From Paracentrotus lividus (lineage: Eukaryota; Echinodermata; Echinoidea; Camarodonta; Echinidae), in NCBI GenBank assembly GCA_940671915.1, contig CALNVZ010003433.1:52626882-52690881 (forward strand): 64,000 bases of DNA, written 5' to 3'. Shown here in pieces: positions 26,024-39,400 of this stretch. The translations under genes and the position numbers were made by a program. The notes below the pieces were generated by a model. That model was given only the letters and a program-made list of their open reading frames with translations, was not told where the DNA came from and made no database searches. Numbering within the stretch: the stretch's first letter is position 1; the number at the start of each line of letters is the position of its first letter.

Positions 26024-29000
26024 TAACTTGTGGAAGTCACGACGAACTATTCGGAGTAACACCCGCTACTTTTAATGACGGACACCCTTTGAATATATCT
26101 CGTCAATATAATCTAGTGAATTATTCTGGTCTTCTTGTAAATTTTCATACTTAGAGGGTCCTCATATTACAGTCATCCTTATCGCGTTGTGTTTCAATCT
26201 TCTTTGTCTTCTCTTTGTGCCCTGTGGGTCAATATGTTGAATCCCTCGATACTTTTTTCTTTTTTTCTTTTTTAGCATGTTTAGTTTTCTTTTCATTTTG
26301 GAAATAATGCTCACTTTATAACAATGTACATCGACTAAACAAAAATCTATCAGACAATAATGAGAGATAAGGACAGACGGTCTCTATGCTATCTACCTGA
26401 ACTTGGGTTTTGCAGTATTATATCCATTGATTCTTGACTTTGGGTCACGGAAGCTGAATGTGGAATTGACATGGTGACTGACTTTGGTGAACCTATCTTT
26501 CTATCGTCAAAGAAGTCCCGTAGGTTTCTATATGGATCCCAAAGCTCTGGAAGAACACACTTGATACCAGGAGCGGCTAGGAACTCTCCTTCTTGAAGGT
26601 GAACATCTTGATGACTCTCTATTATGCCAATAGAAGCAAGTTCACTCGACCCAGGCTCGATGAATCCTGATGGAATGGTCACTCTGACGTCATAGCCATC
26701 GATGGTGAGATCACCTCCTTCAAATCCAACTGTCTGCAATGCAGTTCTACTAGACTTGGCTTTCAGTAGAGCTGTGTGTTGTAGAATAACGGACAAAGAA
26801 AATGTAAATCACTTTTGTGACTTCTTATAATCGTATGTGTTAAGGCATCATTATTTTATTTGTAACAAAACATGCCCGTACGATGGAAAGCCCAATCGGG
26901 TGGGGGATTTCTGAATCTGGCTTGATACAGGTTAACTCTATAGGCCTGTCATTAAATGAAGTTTTTGTATATACTTACCACGAAGTTTCTGAATTGATTC
27001 ATGATCGGAAACCCTGCAAGAAAATAAAGGAAAAACGTAGATGAAATCATGAACGAGGTTGTGCACGTCTGTGTGTTGTGTCGGAATTGGCGCTCGTGTA
27101 CAGTATGCCTGAGGAAGCTACTTGGCATCTCCTACAGAGAGCACAAAACCAACGAATATGTATTAACCACAGTCAGAAACCTAGTGGGCCCCCAGCAACC
27201 TCTACTCGCAACCGTCAAGCGACGCAAGCTAACATGGTTTGGTCACCTCACCCGAACCAACAGCCTGTCAAAAACCATTCTACAGAAGAGGACGTCAAAG
27301 GACAAGTTGGACGGAAAATGTGAAGACATGGACTGTATCCGGACAATTACCCCCGGACAACTACCCCCGAGGACAATACCCCCCGGACAACTACCCCGGA
27401 CAATTTACCCCCTTGGAGGACAATTACCCCCGGCAATTACCCCGAGGACAATTACCCCGAGGACCAAATTACCCCCGAGGGACAATTACCCCCGGACAAT
27501 TACCCGGACAATTACCCCCGAGGACAATTACTCCCGAGGACAATTACTCCCCGGACAATTACCCCCAGGACAATTAACCCCCGAGGACAATTACCCCCCT
27601 CACAGCTGCATTGATGTTGGAATTCAAGTCGGCGCCCATTGTGAGTCTCGCTTCGCAGTTTCTGAATTATTTTTTAATCGATCTTATCTTAATGACTTTC
27701 TCTTTTCTCTTTTCTCTTTTACTATTTTCATATCAGGACAACTACCCCCCCGCGTCAATTACCCCCGACAATTACCCTCGACACAATTAATCCCCGGAAC
27801 AATTACCTCGCACAATTAACCCAGAGGACACATTCAATTATCCCCGAGGGACAATTACCCCTGGCACAACTCTGCCCCCACCCCGAGCGACTTTACCCCG
27901 GACAGTTTACCCCCGACAATTACCCCCCCCCCTTCCCACCGGCAATTGATGTACTGGAATTTCAAGCGGCGTCGATTTGTGAGTCTTGCCTGGTGTTGCA
28001 AAGTTTTTTTTGACCACCCCCTCCATCCCCTGTTTTGTTTGTTTAGCGGCGCCTTCTGCGCCATGCAAAAAATGGGAGGGGTGGGGGCTTGGCCACCCCA
28101 AGCCCCCCGTTTGGGATAAACACATTATTATGCATCAGAAATAGTAAACTGGCCCTCATATTCCCCACCGGGGATTCTGCCAAAATACGTGGGTCCGAAA
28201 CCATGGTTTCTATGGCGGTATCTGGGCCATAAGAAGTAACTTATTTACTGATATTTGATTTTACGATTAACCTTATTTAAGCTTTTAGTTTTATATTTTC
28301 ACTTTATTTGTTAATTATGGATTTATTAATTATGACCTTTATTGCCGCCCCTTAGAAACATGGGTTCAGACCAAGGTTTTAATCAATTTTTCGTGAAATT
28401 AAAAAAAATAAATAATTAAAAATCATATCAGTTCGGAATCAGAGATGAATCCCAGAAGGGATATTCAAACATGTGTGATTATCAATATGTATTTGTGTCC
28501 TTTCATGAATTTCAAAATTGTTGATTCTATGAAAATAAATGGTAAACATGAGGGGCCCGTTTACATATTTTCTGATGCATAATAAGTAGCCCTAAAAACG
28601 TGATGCTTGGAGGGGGGAGAAAGCAAGGAAAAAAGAAGAACAGTGAGAGAGAGTAAAGGAGAAAGAGAAATATGAAGAGAAAAGAAAGATATGATATGAT
28701 AAGATCAAAGTAGAAAATAACTTGGAAAACACCGGGCGAGACCCACAATGGGCGCCGCTGATTCCACATCAATGCCTGTGAGGGGGGTAATTGTCCTCGG
28801 GGGGTAGTTGACCGGATGTAACTCTCGGGGGTAGTTGTCCTCGGCGGGTAATTGTCCGGCCGGGGTTACTGTTCCGGGGGGTTAATTTTCCGGGGGGTAA
28901 CTTGTCCAGGGGTAATTGTTCGGGGGGCAATTGTCCGGGGTAATTGTCCGCGGGTAATTGTCCGGGCGGGTAATTGTCCGGGGTAATTGTCTCGGGGTAA

Positions 29001-29275
29001 ATTGTTCTCGGGGGGGGGGTAATTGTCGGGGGCGTAATTGTCCTCGGGGTGTAATTGGTAACCGGGCGTTAATTGTCCGGGGGTGATTGATCCCGGGGAT
29101 AATGTCCTAGAACCGTGTGGGGGAGATTGATGGTGTTGGTGTATTAAAGCTTGGACTCTAATAGTTCATGCTGTTTGTGGGTTGTGTGTGTGTGTGTGTG
29201 AACAAAGATGTTTGTGTTTTGTAGTCTCTGTTTATGAAGCGGTTTATGTAGCTGTGTGGGGGAGATTTATGTGCA

Positions 29276-29326
<51 letters not shown>

Positions 29327-30455
29327 TAAACTAAAAGTATGAATGTTTTTCGTAATACATGCTTTTATTTTGTAAACTATTATGTTTTGGAATGATTGCA
29401 AAAATTGTATGTTTTATGTAGAAATTGAACATTCGCATTTAATTGAAAGAATATATCCTGTAACCCCATTTTAATAACTTTAACATGATCATTGCTATTA
29501 ACACGATCTTTGCCTGCCAAATTCGACTATAGTCACAATTATACTTATTAACTATACAATCGTAATAATTCATTTTCTGTCTAATGGCTGGGCTAAAAGA
29601 TCTGAAAATTAATGATAATGCAAGGGCCGGGTCTGAGGCATAATTTCTCCTAGTTCATACTAAGCAAGTATTGTTATACTATTTTTCATAATTAAAGAGA
29701 AAAGTCTTCTTTCTTATGCTTAAAATTAATGTGGCGGGCAAAGAGTTAATAATGGTACTTTGGTATTGAGAAGAGACATCGTCCTCTCCATTGTCCTCAT
29801 CTATCAAATATGTAAGATATTGGGAGCACAATTTCATGTCCTCGTTTAAATCTCACTCTAAAAGATTAAGATTTTCAGCGGCTAGTTGGCGGCAATGGAA
29901 AAATTATGTCACTTCTTTAAAGATTGATACTATGATATTAAAGAGGATCCGAAAACCGTTTCGAATTTAAATTCTCACTCTTTAATTCATATGCAACACT
30001 GATGAAAAACTTGAAAGGATATACTTACGAATCAAAAATCATTCGATGTAAGACTTCACTTCGTGTATACTGCAATGCTGTGTAGCCGTGTGTATCTTGC
30101 ACATTGATATCGGATCCTTGATCAAGCAGATATTGAACCAGTGCTTCATCATTTGAGATTTCACCATACTGCCTTTGTTCTACTATCTAGGAATAATATA
30201 AAAATCAAGTTGCGCAGATCAGAGCAAAGAGTGTTTGGGGATGATTGCAGCAAGTGATTTGCCACCATCATGAGCATTGAGAAATCAGGCGCGATAAACA
30301 ATTGAAGTATTCGTTGAATGAATCATTTCCACTACTGAGCAATTTGACTTTGATACTTTTTTACTTTCTTTTTTTCACCTTTCTGTTGTATTAGATGTTA
30401 AAAGAAAAAAGAAAATTTTGACTTGAAAATAATACATTTAACATCTAACGATTAT

Positions 30456-30489
<34 letters not shown>

Positions 30490-33400
30490 TTCGTCTGGAA
30501 AAAAAAAAGAACTGACCGTCCCTGGTCGACCCTTTTTTGGGGTCGCAATACATGTAGCTGTACAAAATGTTTACATGAAAACTTTTCGTGGTACTAAATA
30601 GCCATTTGTAAATGATCCTCTGAACGTGTACGTCTCTGTTTCGTAATGTATTAGCAAATGCCATAACATCTATGAAATATTTGGTACCTTTGCTAATATT
30701 GTTGTTTTCTCAACTGGTCTGGTTCTATGACTGCACATCCTTACTGCTAGGTGCAGAGCCGTCTGACCATTATTCGATTGTAGGTTTAGAGCTGCACCAC
30801 TCTTCAGGAGCATTTCAATTATTGAAGTGAGCCCTCTAATGGTCGCAAGGTGAAGAGGTGTTAGACCATCTTTGTCACTGTGATTTATGAACTGGCGTTC
30901 CTATTTAAAAAAAAAAAAAAAAAAAAAAGGAAGGACACGTATTTAGCAAGTCAAGAGATCAAAATTTAAATCTCGCATGTTAAATACCATATTGATTGTT
31001 AGGTAATTGATTAAATGTTGAATGAAAATGCGTTACAAAACCATTAGAATTGCACGCTTGTTTGGATCTGTTTCACATCAACGTTTAGCAAATCCTTGTT
31101 CCTGAACTTGGAAACTTTAAAATGTAACATTATATTTATATATTGGGTTATTATTAATATATATGTTTTTAAAATTATTTTTCAATTCTATTTGAATATA
31201 AACCCACCCTCACCGATGGCATGTGAGAAAGTAACAGATGTCCAACCACTGCGGTCCCAGCACTTATGGCTAAATGGAGCGGTATCTGTCCTTTCCTGTT
31301 TTCTCTCCAAACACTTGCTTTCCGATCAAGCAATTGCTGAACCACTTTTTCATTGCCACTGTACATCAGAAAAGGCGGTTATTGATAATATACGATGATA
31401 GTAAAAGACACTTAGAAGAGACATAGAGATAATATTGTGATCACTTATGGATCTCCATAACTCGTCTTTAAAATCTTCAGATTGGTTATCACCAATAAGA
31501 CAAAAATGAAATATATTTCGATATTAAATTACTATGGTAGTGAGCTTTTCCTGTGGAGTGGATCATAATTTGCTGACCCCACAATTTGTGAAAAGCACTG
31601 GAAATACCTGTAAATAAATCGTCTCCATATTAAGATACCCATGCAAACTTACAACATTATGTCATAATGTGTATGCCGGTGAGACTAAATCAACAAGAGG
31701 AAAGTATTTTTTTTTTATTCCTTGTGCTTTGTTTTGCCTTGTTTTCACTTTTATATGAACGTACTCGCTGCAATGAAAAGCTGTCTGTTTCTGCCATTAA
31801 ATAAATACATACAATAAAATGCAATACAAATTATGTATTATGGAGATTAAATAAATGTTCTCATGGATGGCATAAAATGGAAATGATAATGTACCTAACT
31901 GCTGAATAATGGAGAGCCGTCCATCCCTCTTCATCTTCTATCTCCACATCTGCGTTGCTATCAAGTAATACACGAACACATTCTAAATGTCCCTTCTTTA
32001 CACAGATCATTAATGGCGTTACGTCTCTTAAAGTCTATAAAAATCAAGATAAATGATTTCAAAATTTCGCTCAACAGCTCTTTATGCATCAGGTGTCAGT
32101 AGATTTTAACTTTGGTCCCTGCTGGAAAGAACACACTCATTCACAATGTGAAACACAGTGTGAATCACACTGTTTTTTGACATTGTGAATCATAGTCTGC
32201 TCCACAATGTTAAATTGCGGCGTTTTCACATTGTGGTTACACTGTGAACCACACTGTGGTCACAGTGTGGATAACCGGGGATTCAGACTGTGGCCACACT
32301 GTGAAACACGCTGATTCAAAGTGTGGATAACCGGAGATTCACACTGTGAAACACGCTAATTCACAGTGTGGATAACCAGAGAATCACACTGTGAACACAG
32401 TGTGGAACAACGCGACCACACTGTGAAAACGCCCCAATTTAACATTGTGGAAGTTCACATTGTGAAACTTCCACAATGTGAAACACTCACACTGTGAAAC
32501 CCATCAACAATGTGAAACACTCTGCCTTAATACTGTCCACATTGTGATATACCAATAATGAAATATCGCTGGATGCACTCAAGATAACACATAGCATTTT
32601 AATCTCTGCTTGTGGCTCATGAGTCATCAGTTTCTCCTCCAACTCTATGGGCTATATGCTTAGAGCACTTTGAGGAATATTTCAGTATAACGTATGATGT
32701 TTTCCCATATTATTATATTTTTGATAAAACATTTGTGTCATGGTTTATATTTTGTTAAATTCTTCTTTGATAAATTGCACGCTTATTTCTTTATTGCACT
32801 TTTTAATTCTAGTGTTTTCAAATTATTTTGTTAAAAAAAAAACTTGTGTAAAGTATTAAATACTGTTTTAGAAAAGAAGCAAAAGATTAAAACTCGACTA
32901 ATTACCAAAAATCATTATGATCGATTACAAAAGTGAACCACAATATCACATTGTGAGCGGGTAAATTCACAGTGTGAAACCGCACACCACAATGTGAATA
33001 TTATGTGGAAAACCATATCACAATGTGAAATCATCAACACAATGTTAAATTCGAGCTTTTTAACATAGTCGACTATGTGAACACACTGTGCGACACTCTT
33101 TCCAGCAGGGCAGGTTTGTACTAACAAAGAAAAAAAAATAGGGGGGAAAATGAAATAAAACAAGGTTTACAAAATAATTCCTTTAAGAAGGGGAGAGGAG
33201 GTACATTTCTATCAATTACATCGTGCTCGACAATCACTATATTGTCATCTTGTGATCCAGATGAAGTACCTTCATTATCCTGTAATCGACGTCACTGGGT
33301 AGTTGATTCTTTATTGAAGAGTGGACTAGTGTCTGTTGCAAGGTTGGGTACACTGCAACAGTAATAACTGTTACAATTATGCGTTATCTCCTCAAAAGTC

Positions 33401-36400
33401 AACGGTTTGTCCTCATAACGAAACATTTGAAGGACAATGTGAGTACAAAATGAGTCTGACTACTCTGAGACTCTTTTTTTCGGTGAGTCTTCAATACCCT
33501 CTTGAATATCTTCATGACTCACTTGGAATGAGGACTCAGACATATAGGCCTAATTTTATTTCTGACGAGTCATGGTGGCTCACTTGATCAATCAAGTGTT
33601 TCGTTATGCAGCGCGTCTCCCCAAAAAATCCCTCTTATTGGGCGCTAAATAAATTCTAACGTAAAGTATTATTGATTTTTTTTTTCCAAAACCAAACTTG
33701 GAATGGGCAAAAAATGACAATTATTACAAAAAAGCCTGTGTTTTCAAAACCAATGAAGCATTTGAAATTTTTCACAGCAATCGCAGAATAATGCAAGTTT
33801 TTTAAGTACATAATCTTAATTGAGTATAAAGCTTAATGTTGGTAATCATTTTTTTCATAAATTAGAGTTTAAAAAAAAAAAAATAAAATAAAATAAAAAA
33901 AAAAATTGGGGGGGGGGGACGCGCTGTACAGACAAACCAATGACTAATTTGTAATGAGTCTGAATGCTGAAAGACTGACTTCAAATGAGTCTTTAAGACT
34001 CGCTAAGTGAGAAGACTCCCTTAATCCCTTCAATGAATCTTTAATAATTGAGTCTTTAAGACTCACTTTAGTGCGTGAGCAGTAAAATTGTTGTCGCACC
34101 GCATCCTTCCTTTACTCATTATTATCAAAATTATTATCATTATTTTTATCACTATAATCATAAGATTTTTTTTTCATATTATACATTTAAAAAAAAAAAA
34201 ATAAATCAAATGCACCCTTCCGCAGAACCGATGGGGTTATCCCTGCTGGGAAGAACACACTCATTCACAATGTGAAGTCTGCTCCACAATGTTAAATTGT
34301 GGTCACAGTGTGGATAATCGGAGTTTCACACTGTGGCCACACTGTGAAACACACTGATTCACAGTGTGGATAATCGGATATTCACACTGTGGCCACACTG
34401 TGAACCATTGGCCTACTGTTCACACTGTGAAATATAAGTCCAAAGGTATTCACACTGTGAAAATCTGTCTCTCACAGTGTGAAATTATTTTCATAGTTTG
34501 GCCACACTGTGAAATCAATTTCACACTGTGAGTTGGTATATTCACACTGTGAAAATCTGTTTCTCACAGTGTGAATTTTTTTCATGGTTTGGCCACACTG
34601 TGAAATCAATTTCACACTGTGAGCTGGTATATTCACACTGTGAAATCAATTTTCACATTGTGAGCAATGTTAAGTTCTCCACATTGTGGTGATGTCCACA
34701 CTGTGAAATCACCTTTTCACAGTGTGGATAGTGTTTTAACACTGTGTTCACAGTGTGAACTATGTTTTCACACTGTGTTCACAATGTGAATGAGTGTGTT
34801 CTTTCCAGCAGGGGTTTAGCTCTTTAAGTTTAAAAAAAAAAAAAAAAATCCAATTTTTAAAAATAACTATTGGACGAGCAAACGACGCTAAAAGTAAAAT
34901 CACTAGAATGTCATTAATTTTTGATATTTTTGGAGCAATTTGTATAAATCACAACGATAATATTTGAGCGTAAATTGTAAAAACATTAGCCTTGTTTTTG
35001 TGTCTCATGTCGTTTTACAAAATAAAACTTTTAATGTGTGTTTTTTGTTCATACATGATTCATTTTACCTTTCTTCATTATATTTTTAAGAGATCCCTCT
35101 AATGACCTATTTATTTTCCACCGACAAGCAGTGCTTAAAAATGATCCTGTTAAAAAGTAACTGTAGATTTTTTTTATCACAAAACCTATCCTCTTTAATG
35201 TTTAAATTAAGCATATGAGATGCAATGACTTTTCAGGTCACTAAAATTGAATTCAGCTTGCGCTTCGCGCTCATATCATTTGGTTAATGTTCATTGCTAT
35301 AAACAGAGGATATAAATAACTCGTTTTCATGTCTATATCAATGTATCAAGTTTTTAACCTTAAAATAATGTGCTTAATATAAGCTACCTTTAAGACTACG
35401 AACTCCCCATTTGGTTTTTAGCTCTTTGAACAGCCAAACAAGACAAAATGTGGATTAAACAAACAAAAATCTGCCTCTCCTATTGGAAAATACTGCATTC
35501 GCCCGTGACAATGATGGTAATAGTAATGACCATATAATAATACCGTTAAACTTTTAAGGGGGTCTTCCATAGACTTTGCACGGGAGGGCCATCTTATTTG
35601 CATCTCCTCCTTGGATTCACCTTGCCTAGGCCCCCGCTTTGGCCCACGGGTCGGATCGGTCGCCCATCACAGAGTCGTCGCATTTTCAGCCCACCACGAC
35701 GTCGGACGTGCAGGTAATCCTCGATTTCCTCGACGAAAAAATCCCCGTTGACTTGCGTGTTGAAGTTCGACGTCGAACGAAACAGACGACAAGAGAGTGA
35801 CGTCAACTCGGACAGAACTCGCCTGCACGGTACCCAATAACCACCTCCTCATTACTCTTGTCCAAACAACATCACCCTGCATGTAAGCATAATGTCCTAC
35901 TGACATCATCGGTGTATTTTCTGTTTACACACAGCGCCGAGTCAACATACGATGCTGAGTTATTTTAAGTCGATTGTGAAACTGAAGAGGATCTGAGACG
36001 ATTCGTTTCTCGAATCGATTTCTGTCATGTACGCGTCGTAAAAATGGACTTAAAAACTAGACGCAAAATAACCATCGTAAAGTCATGTCCATCTACTATC
36101 TTTGCAAAAAGAGTCATCAGGTATCAATTTTCATGTTTCATATTAAAAATATAGAAATTTTCATGAATTCGGCGATCCTCCATACATATTGTATGGGAAA
36201 GTGAATTGATTGAGTGAGTGAGCTGAGCAATGAGCTGAGCTGGGTGGTGTTGCAAGTCACGGGGTATATCAATTCAGCATTCCTTTACCTTTGGCTTTGT
36301 GTTAAATTCATATCTTTCTTCTAAAATGATTTGTCGTGTATTTGTAGGTAGTAATAATTCACCGGATATAGGTTTTGAATAAATTTAGAATCATAACCGT

Positions 36401-39400
36401 CAGAAAAAAATAAAATAAAAATGTAATTACTTCCCTTTTCCACGAGGATCCCATACAATTTTGACTTGCAAATCAAGTCTTGAGATTTATGTTTATTGTG
36501 GTTTGATTTTCAATCAGTTGAAAAATTTTCTTCATACAAATAGTAAAAGCAAAAGAGTGGTAATACTATACAATTGTAGAGAAGTCTACTAAAAGAGGTG
36601 TTAATCTATCATTGTCAGATCTGTCCACCTCTGCTCCTTTATCTACTAGATATTGAACAATCTCCAGATGACCCTTTTCTGCTGCCCATTGAAGAGGCGT
36701 TCGCCCAAGACTATTTCCTTTGTTAACCTCCGCTCCGTTAGTTACTAGACATTGAACGGTATCTAGATGACCATTCCATGCAGCCACCAGAAGAGGTGTT
36801 CCTCCATATTTGTCTGTAGTGTTCACCTCTGCTCCTTTATCCACCAGATATTGAACGATCTCAAGATGACCTTCATTTGCAGCCCAACGAAGAGGTGTTC
36901 CTACATCATTGTCTGTCTTGTCCACCTCTGCTCCTTTATACACTAGATATTGAACGATCCCATAGATGACCCTTCTTTGCAGCAAAATGAAGAGGTGTTT
37001 CCTCCATATTTGTCTGTAGTGTTCACCTCTGCTCCTTTATCCACTAGATATTGAACGATCTCCAGAATTGACCCTTTTCTGCTGCCCATTGAAGAGGCGT
37101 TCGCCCAAGACTATCTCCCTTGTTCACTCTGCTCCGTGAATCGCAGATATTGAACGGTATCTAGATGACCCTGATCTGAAGACTTGTGGAGTGGTGTAGA
37201 TTCATGATCCCCCATCCAATGGATGTCTGCTCCTCTTTCCACAATATACTGAACAACGTCAAGCTGTCCATGATGTGCAGCCAAATGAAGAGGGATACGA
37301 TTTTGTTATCGCTGATATCATGGTAGCCCTTTTGCTAACTAGATACTTTACGGTGCCTAAATGACCATTTTTGGAGGCCCAGTTGAGAGGCTGTTAATCT
37401 ATCATTGTCAGATCTGTTCCACCTCTGCTCCTTTATCTACTTAGATATTGAACAATCTCCGCATGACCCTTTTTCTGCTGCCCATTGAAGAGGGCGTTTC
37501 CCCCATAGGACTATTTTCCTGTTAAACACTCTTGCTCCGTTTAGTTACTGACATTTGTAACGGTATCTAAATATGGACCATCCATGCAGGCCACCAGAAG
37601 AGGTGTTTCTCCATATTTGTCCCTGTATGTTCACCCTGCTCCCTTTAATTCCCACCCACCGGCTTTCAAATTTTTTATTTTCTTTTTGCAGTTTGACTTA
37701 ACCGAGATAGTATACGATGCACCACAAATAGTTTTCCTGCATTTTCTCGTCCTGAAGTCGTTATGATAGCGACATGTTTACAACCATACGCGCGAGCGAC
37801 GTCCCCGATATGAAACGATCTCAAATGACCTTCATTTGCAGCCCCAAACGAAAGCAGGTGTTTCCTACATTCATGTCTGTCCTTGTCCACCTCTCTCCTT
37901 TATACACTACTGATGAGGTTGAACGATCCCTAGATGACCCTATCGACTTCTGCAGCCAAAATGAAGAGGTGTTCCTCCATATTTGTCTGTAGTGTTCACC
38001 TCTGCTCCTTTATCCACTAGATATTGAACAATCTCCAGATGACCCTTTCTTGCTGCCCATTGAAGAGGCGTTCGCCCAAGACTATTTCCTTTGTTAACCT
38101 CCGCTCCGTTAGTTACTAGACATTGAACGGTATCTAAATGACCATTCAATGCAGCCATCAGAAGAGGTGTTCCTCCATATTTTTCTGTAGTGTTCACCTC
38201 TGCTCCTTTATCCACCAGATATTGAACGATCTCAAGATGACCTTTCTCTGCAGTCCAACGAAGAGGTGTTCGTCCATCATAGTCTGTCTTGTCCACCTCT
38301 GCTCCTTTAATCACTAGATATTCAACAATCTCAAGGTAACCCTTCTTTGCAGCCCAAATAAGAGGTGTGTACCCATAATTGTCTTTCTTGTCCACCTCTG
38401 CGCCGTGAATCACTAGATATTGAACGGTATCTAGATGACCATGATCTAAAGCCTTGTGGAGTGGTGTAGATTTATGATCCCCCATCCAATGGATGTCTGC
38501 TCCTCTTTCCACAAGATACTGCACAACTTCAAGCTTACCATGATGTGCAGCGAAATGAAGAGGGGTACGATTTTTGTTATCGCTGATATCAAGGGTGGCC
38601 CCTTTGCTAAGTAGATACTTTACAGTGCCTACATGGCCATTATTGGAGGCCAAGTGAAGAGGTGTAAATCCATCATTGTCAGATCTGTCCACCTCTGCTC
38701 CTTTATCTACTAGATATTGAACGATCTCAAGATGACCTATAATTGCAGCCCAACGAAGAGGTGTTCCTACATCATTGTCTGTCTTGTCCACCTCTGCTCC
38801 TTTATACACTAGATATTGAACGATCCCTAGATGACCCTTCTTTGCGGCCAAATGAAGAGGTGTTCGTCCATCATTGTCTGTCTTGTCCACCTCTGCTCCT
38901 TTATCAACTAGACATTGAACGATCTCCAGATGACTATTCTCTGCAGCCAAGCGAAGAGGTGTTCCTACATCATTGTCTGTCTTGTCCACCTCTGCTCCTT
39001 TATACACTAGATATTGAACGATCCCTAGATGACCCTTCTTTGCGGCCAAATGAAGAGGTGTTCGTCCATATTTGTCTGTAGTGTCCACCTCTGCTCCTTT
39101 ATCTACTAGATATTGAACAATCTCCAGATGACCCTTTTCTGCTGCCCATTGAAGAGGCGTTCGCCCAAGACNNNNNNNNNNNNNNNNNNNNNNNNNCTGC
39201 ATATTCACCTGTGAATATCTGTTTCTCACAGTGTGAATTTTTTTTCATGAGTTTGGACACTGTGGAAGTCATTTCACACTGTGAGTGGTATATTCACACT
39301 GTGAAACAAGTTTTCACATGGTGAGCAATGTGTTAGGTTCTCCACATGTGGTGATGTCACACTGTGAAATCACCTTTTCACAGTGTGGATAGTGTTTACA

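Noticed and set aside
27049..27819. 256-codon plus-strand open frame
   Set aside because: Only its first part is an RTE fragment. The rest is translation of the ACAATTACCCC array.
32117..34813. CRISPR-like array of short palindromes
   Set aside because: Unit length and spacing are irregular, no constant-length unique spacers, and the host is a eukaryote. Terminal inverted repeats indicate mobile elements.
35594..35909. Arg-rich frames in gene A intron 1
   Set aside because: No family match, no consistent splice sites, and the noisy duplicate does not preserve the frame.
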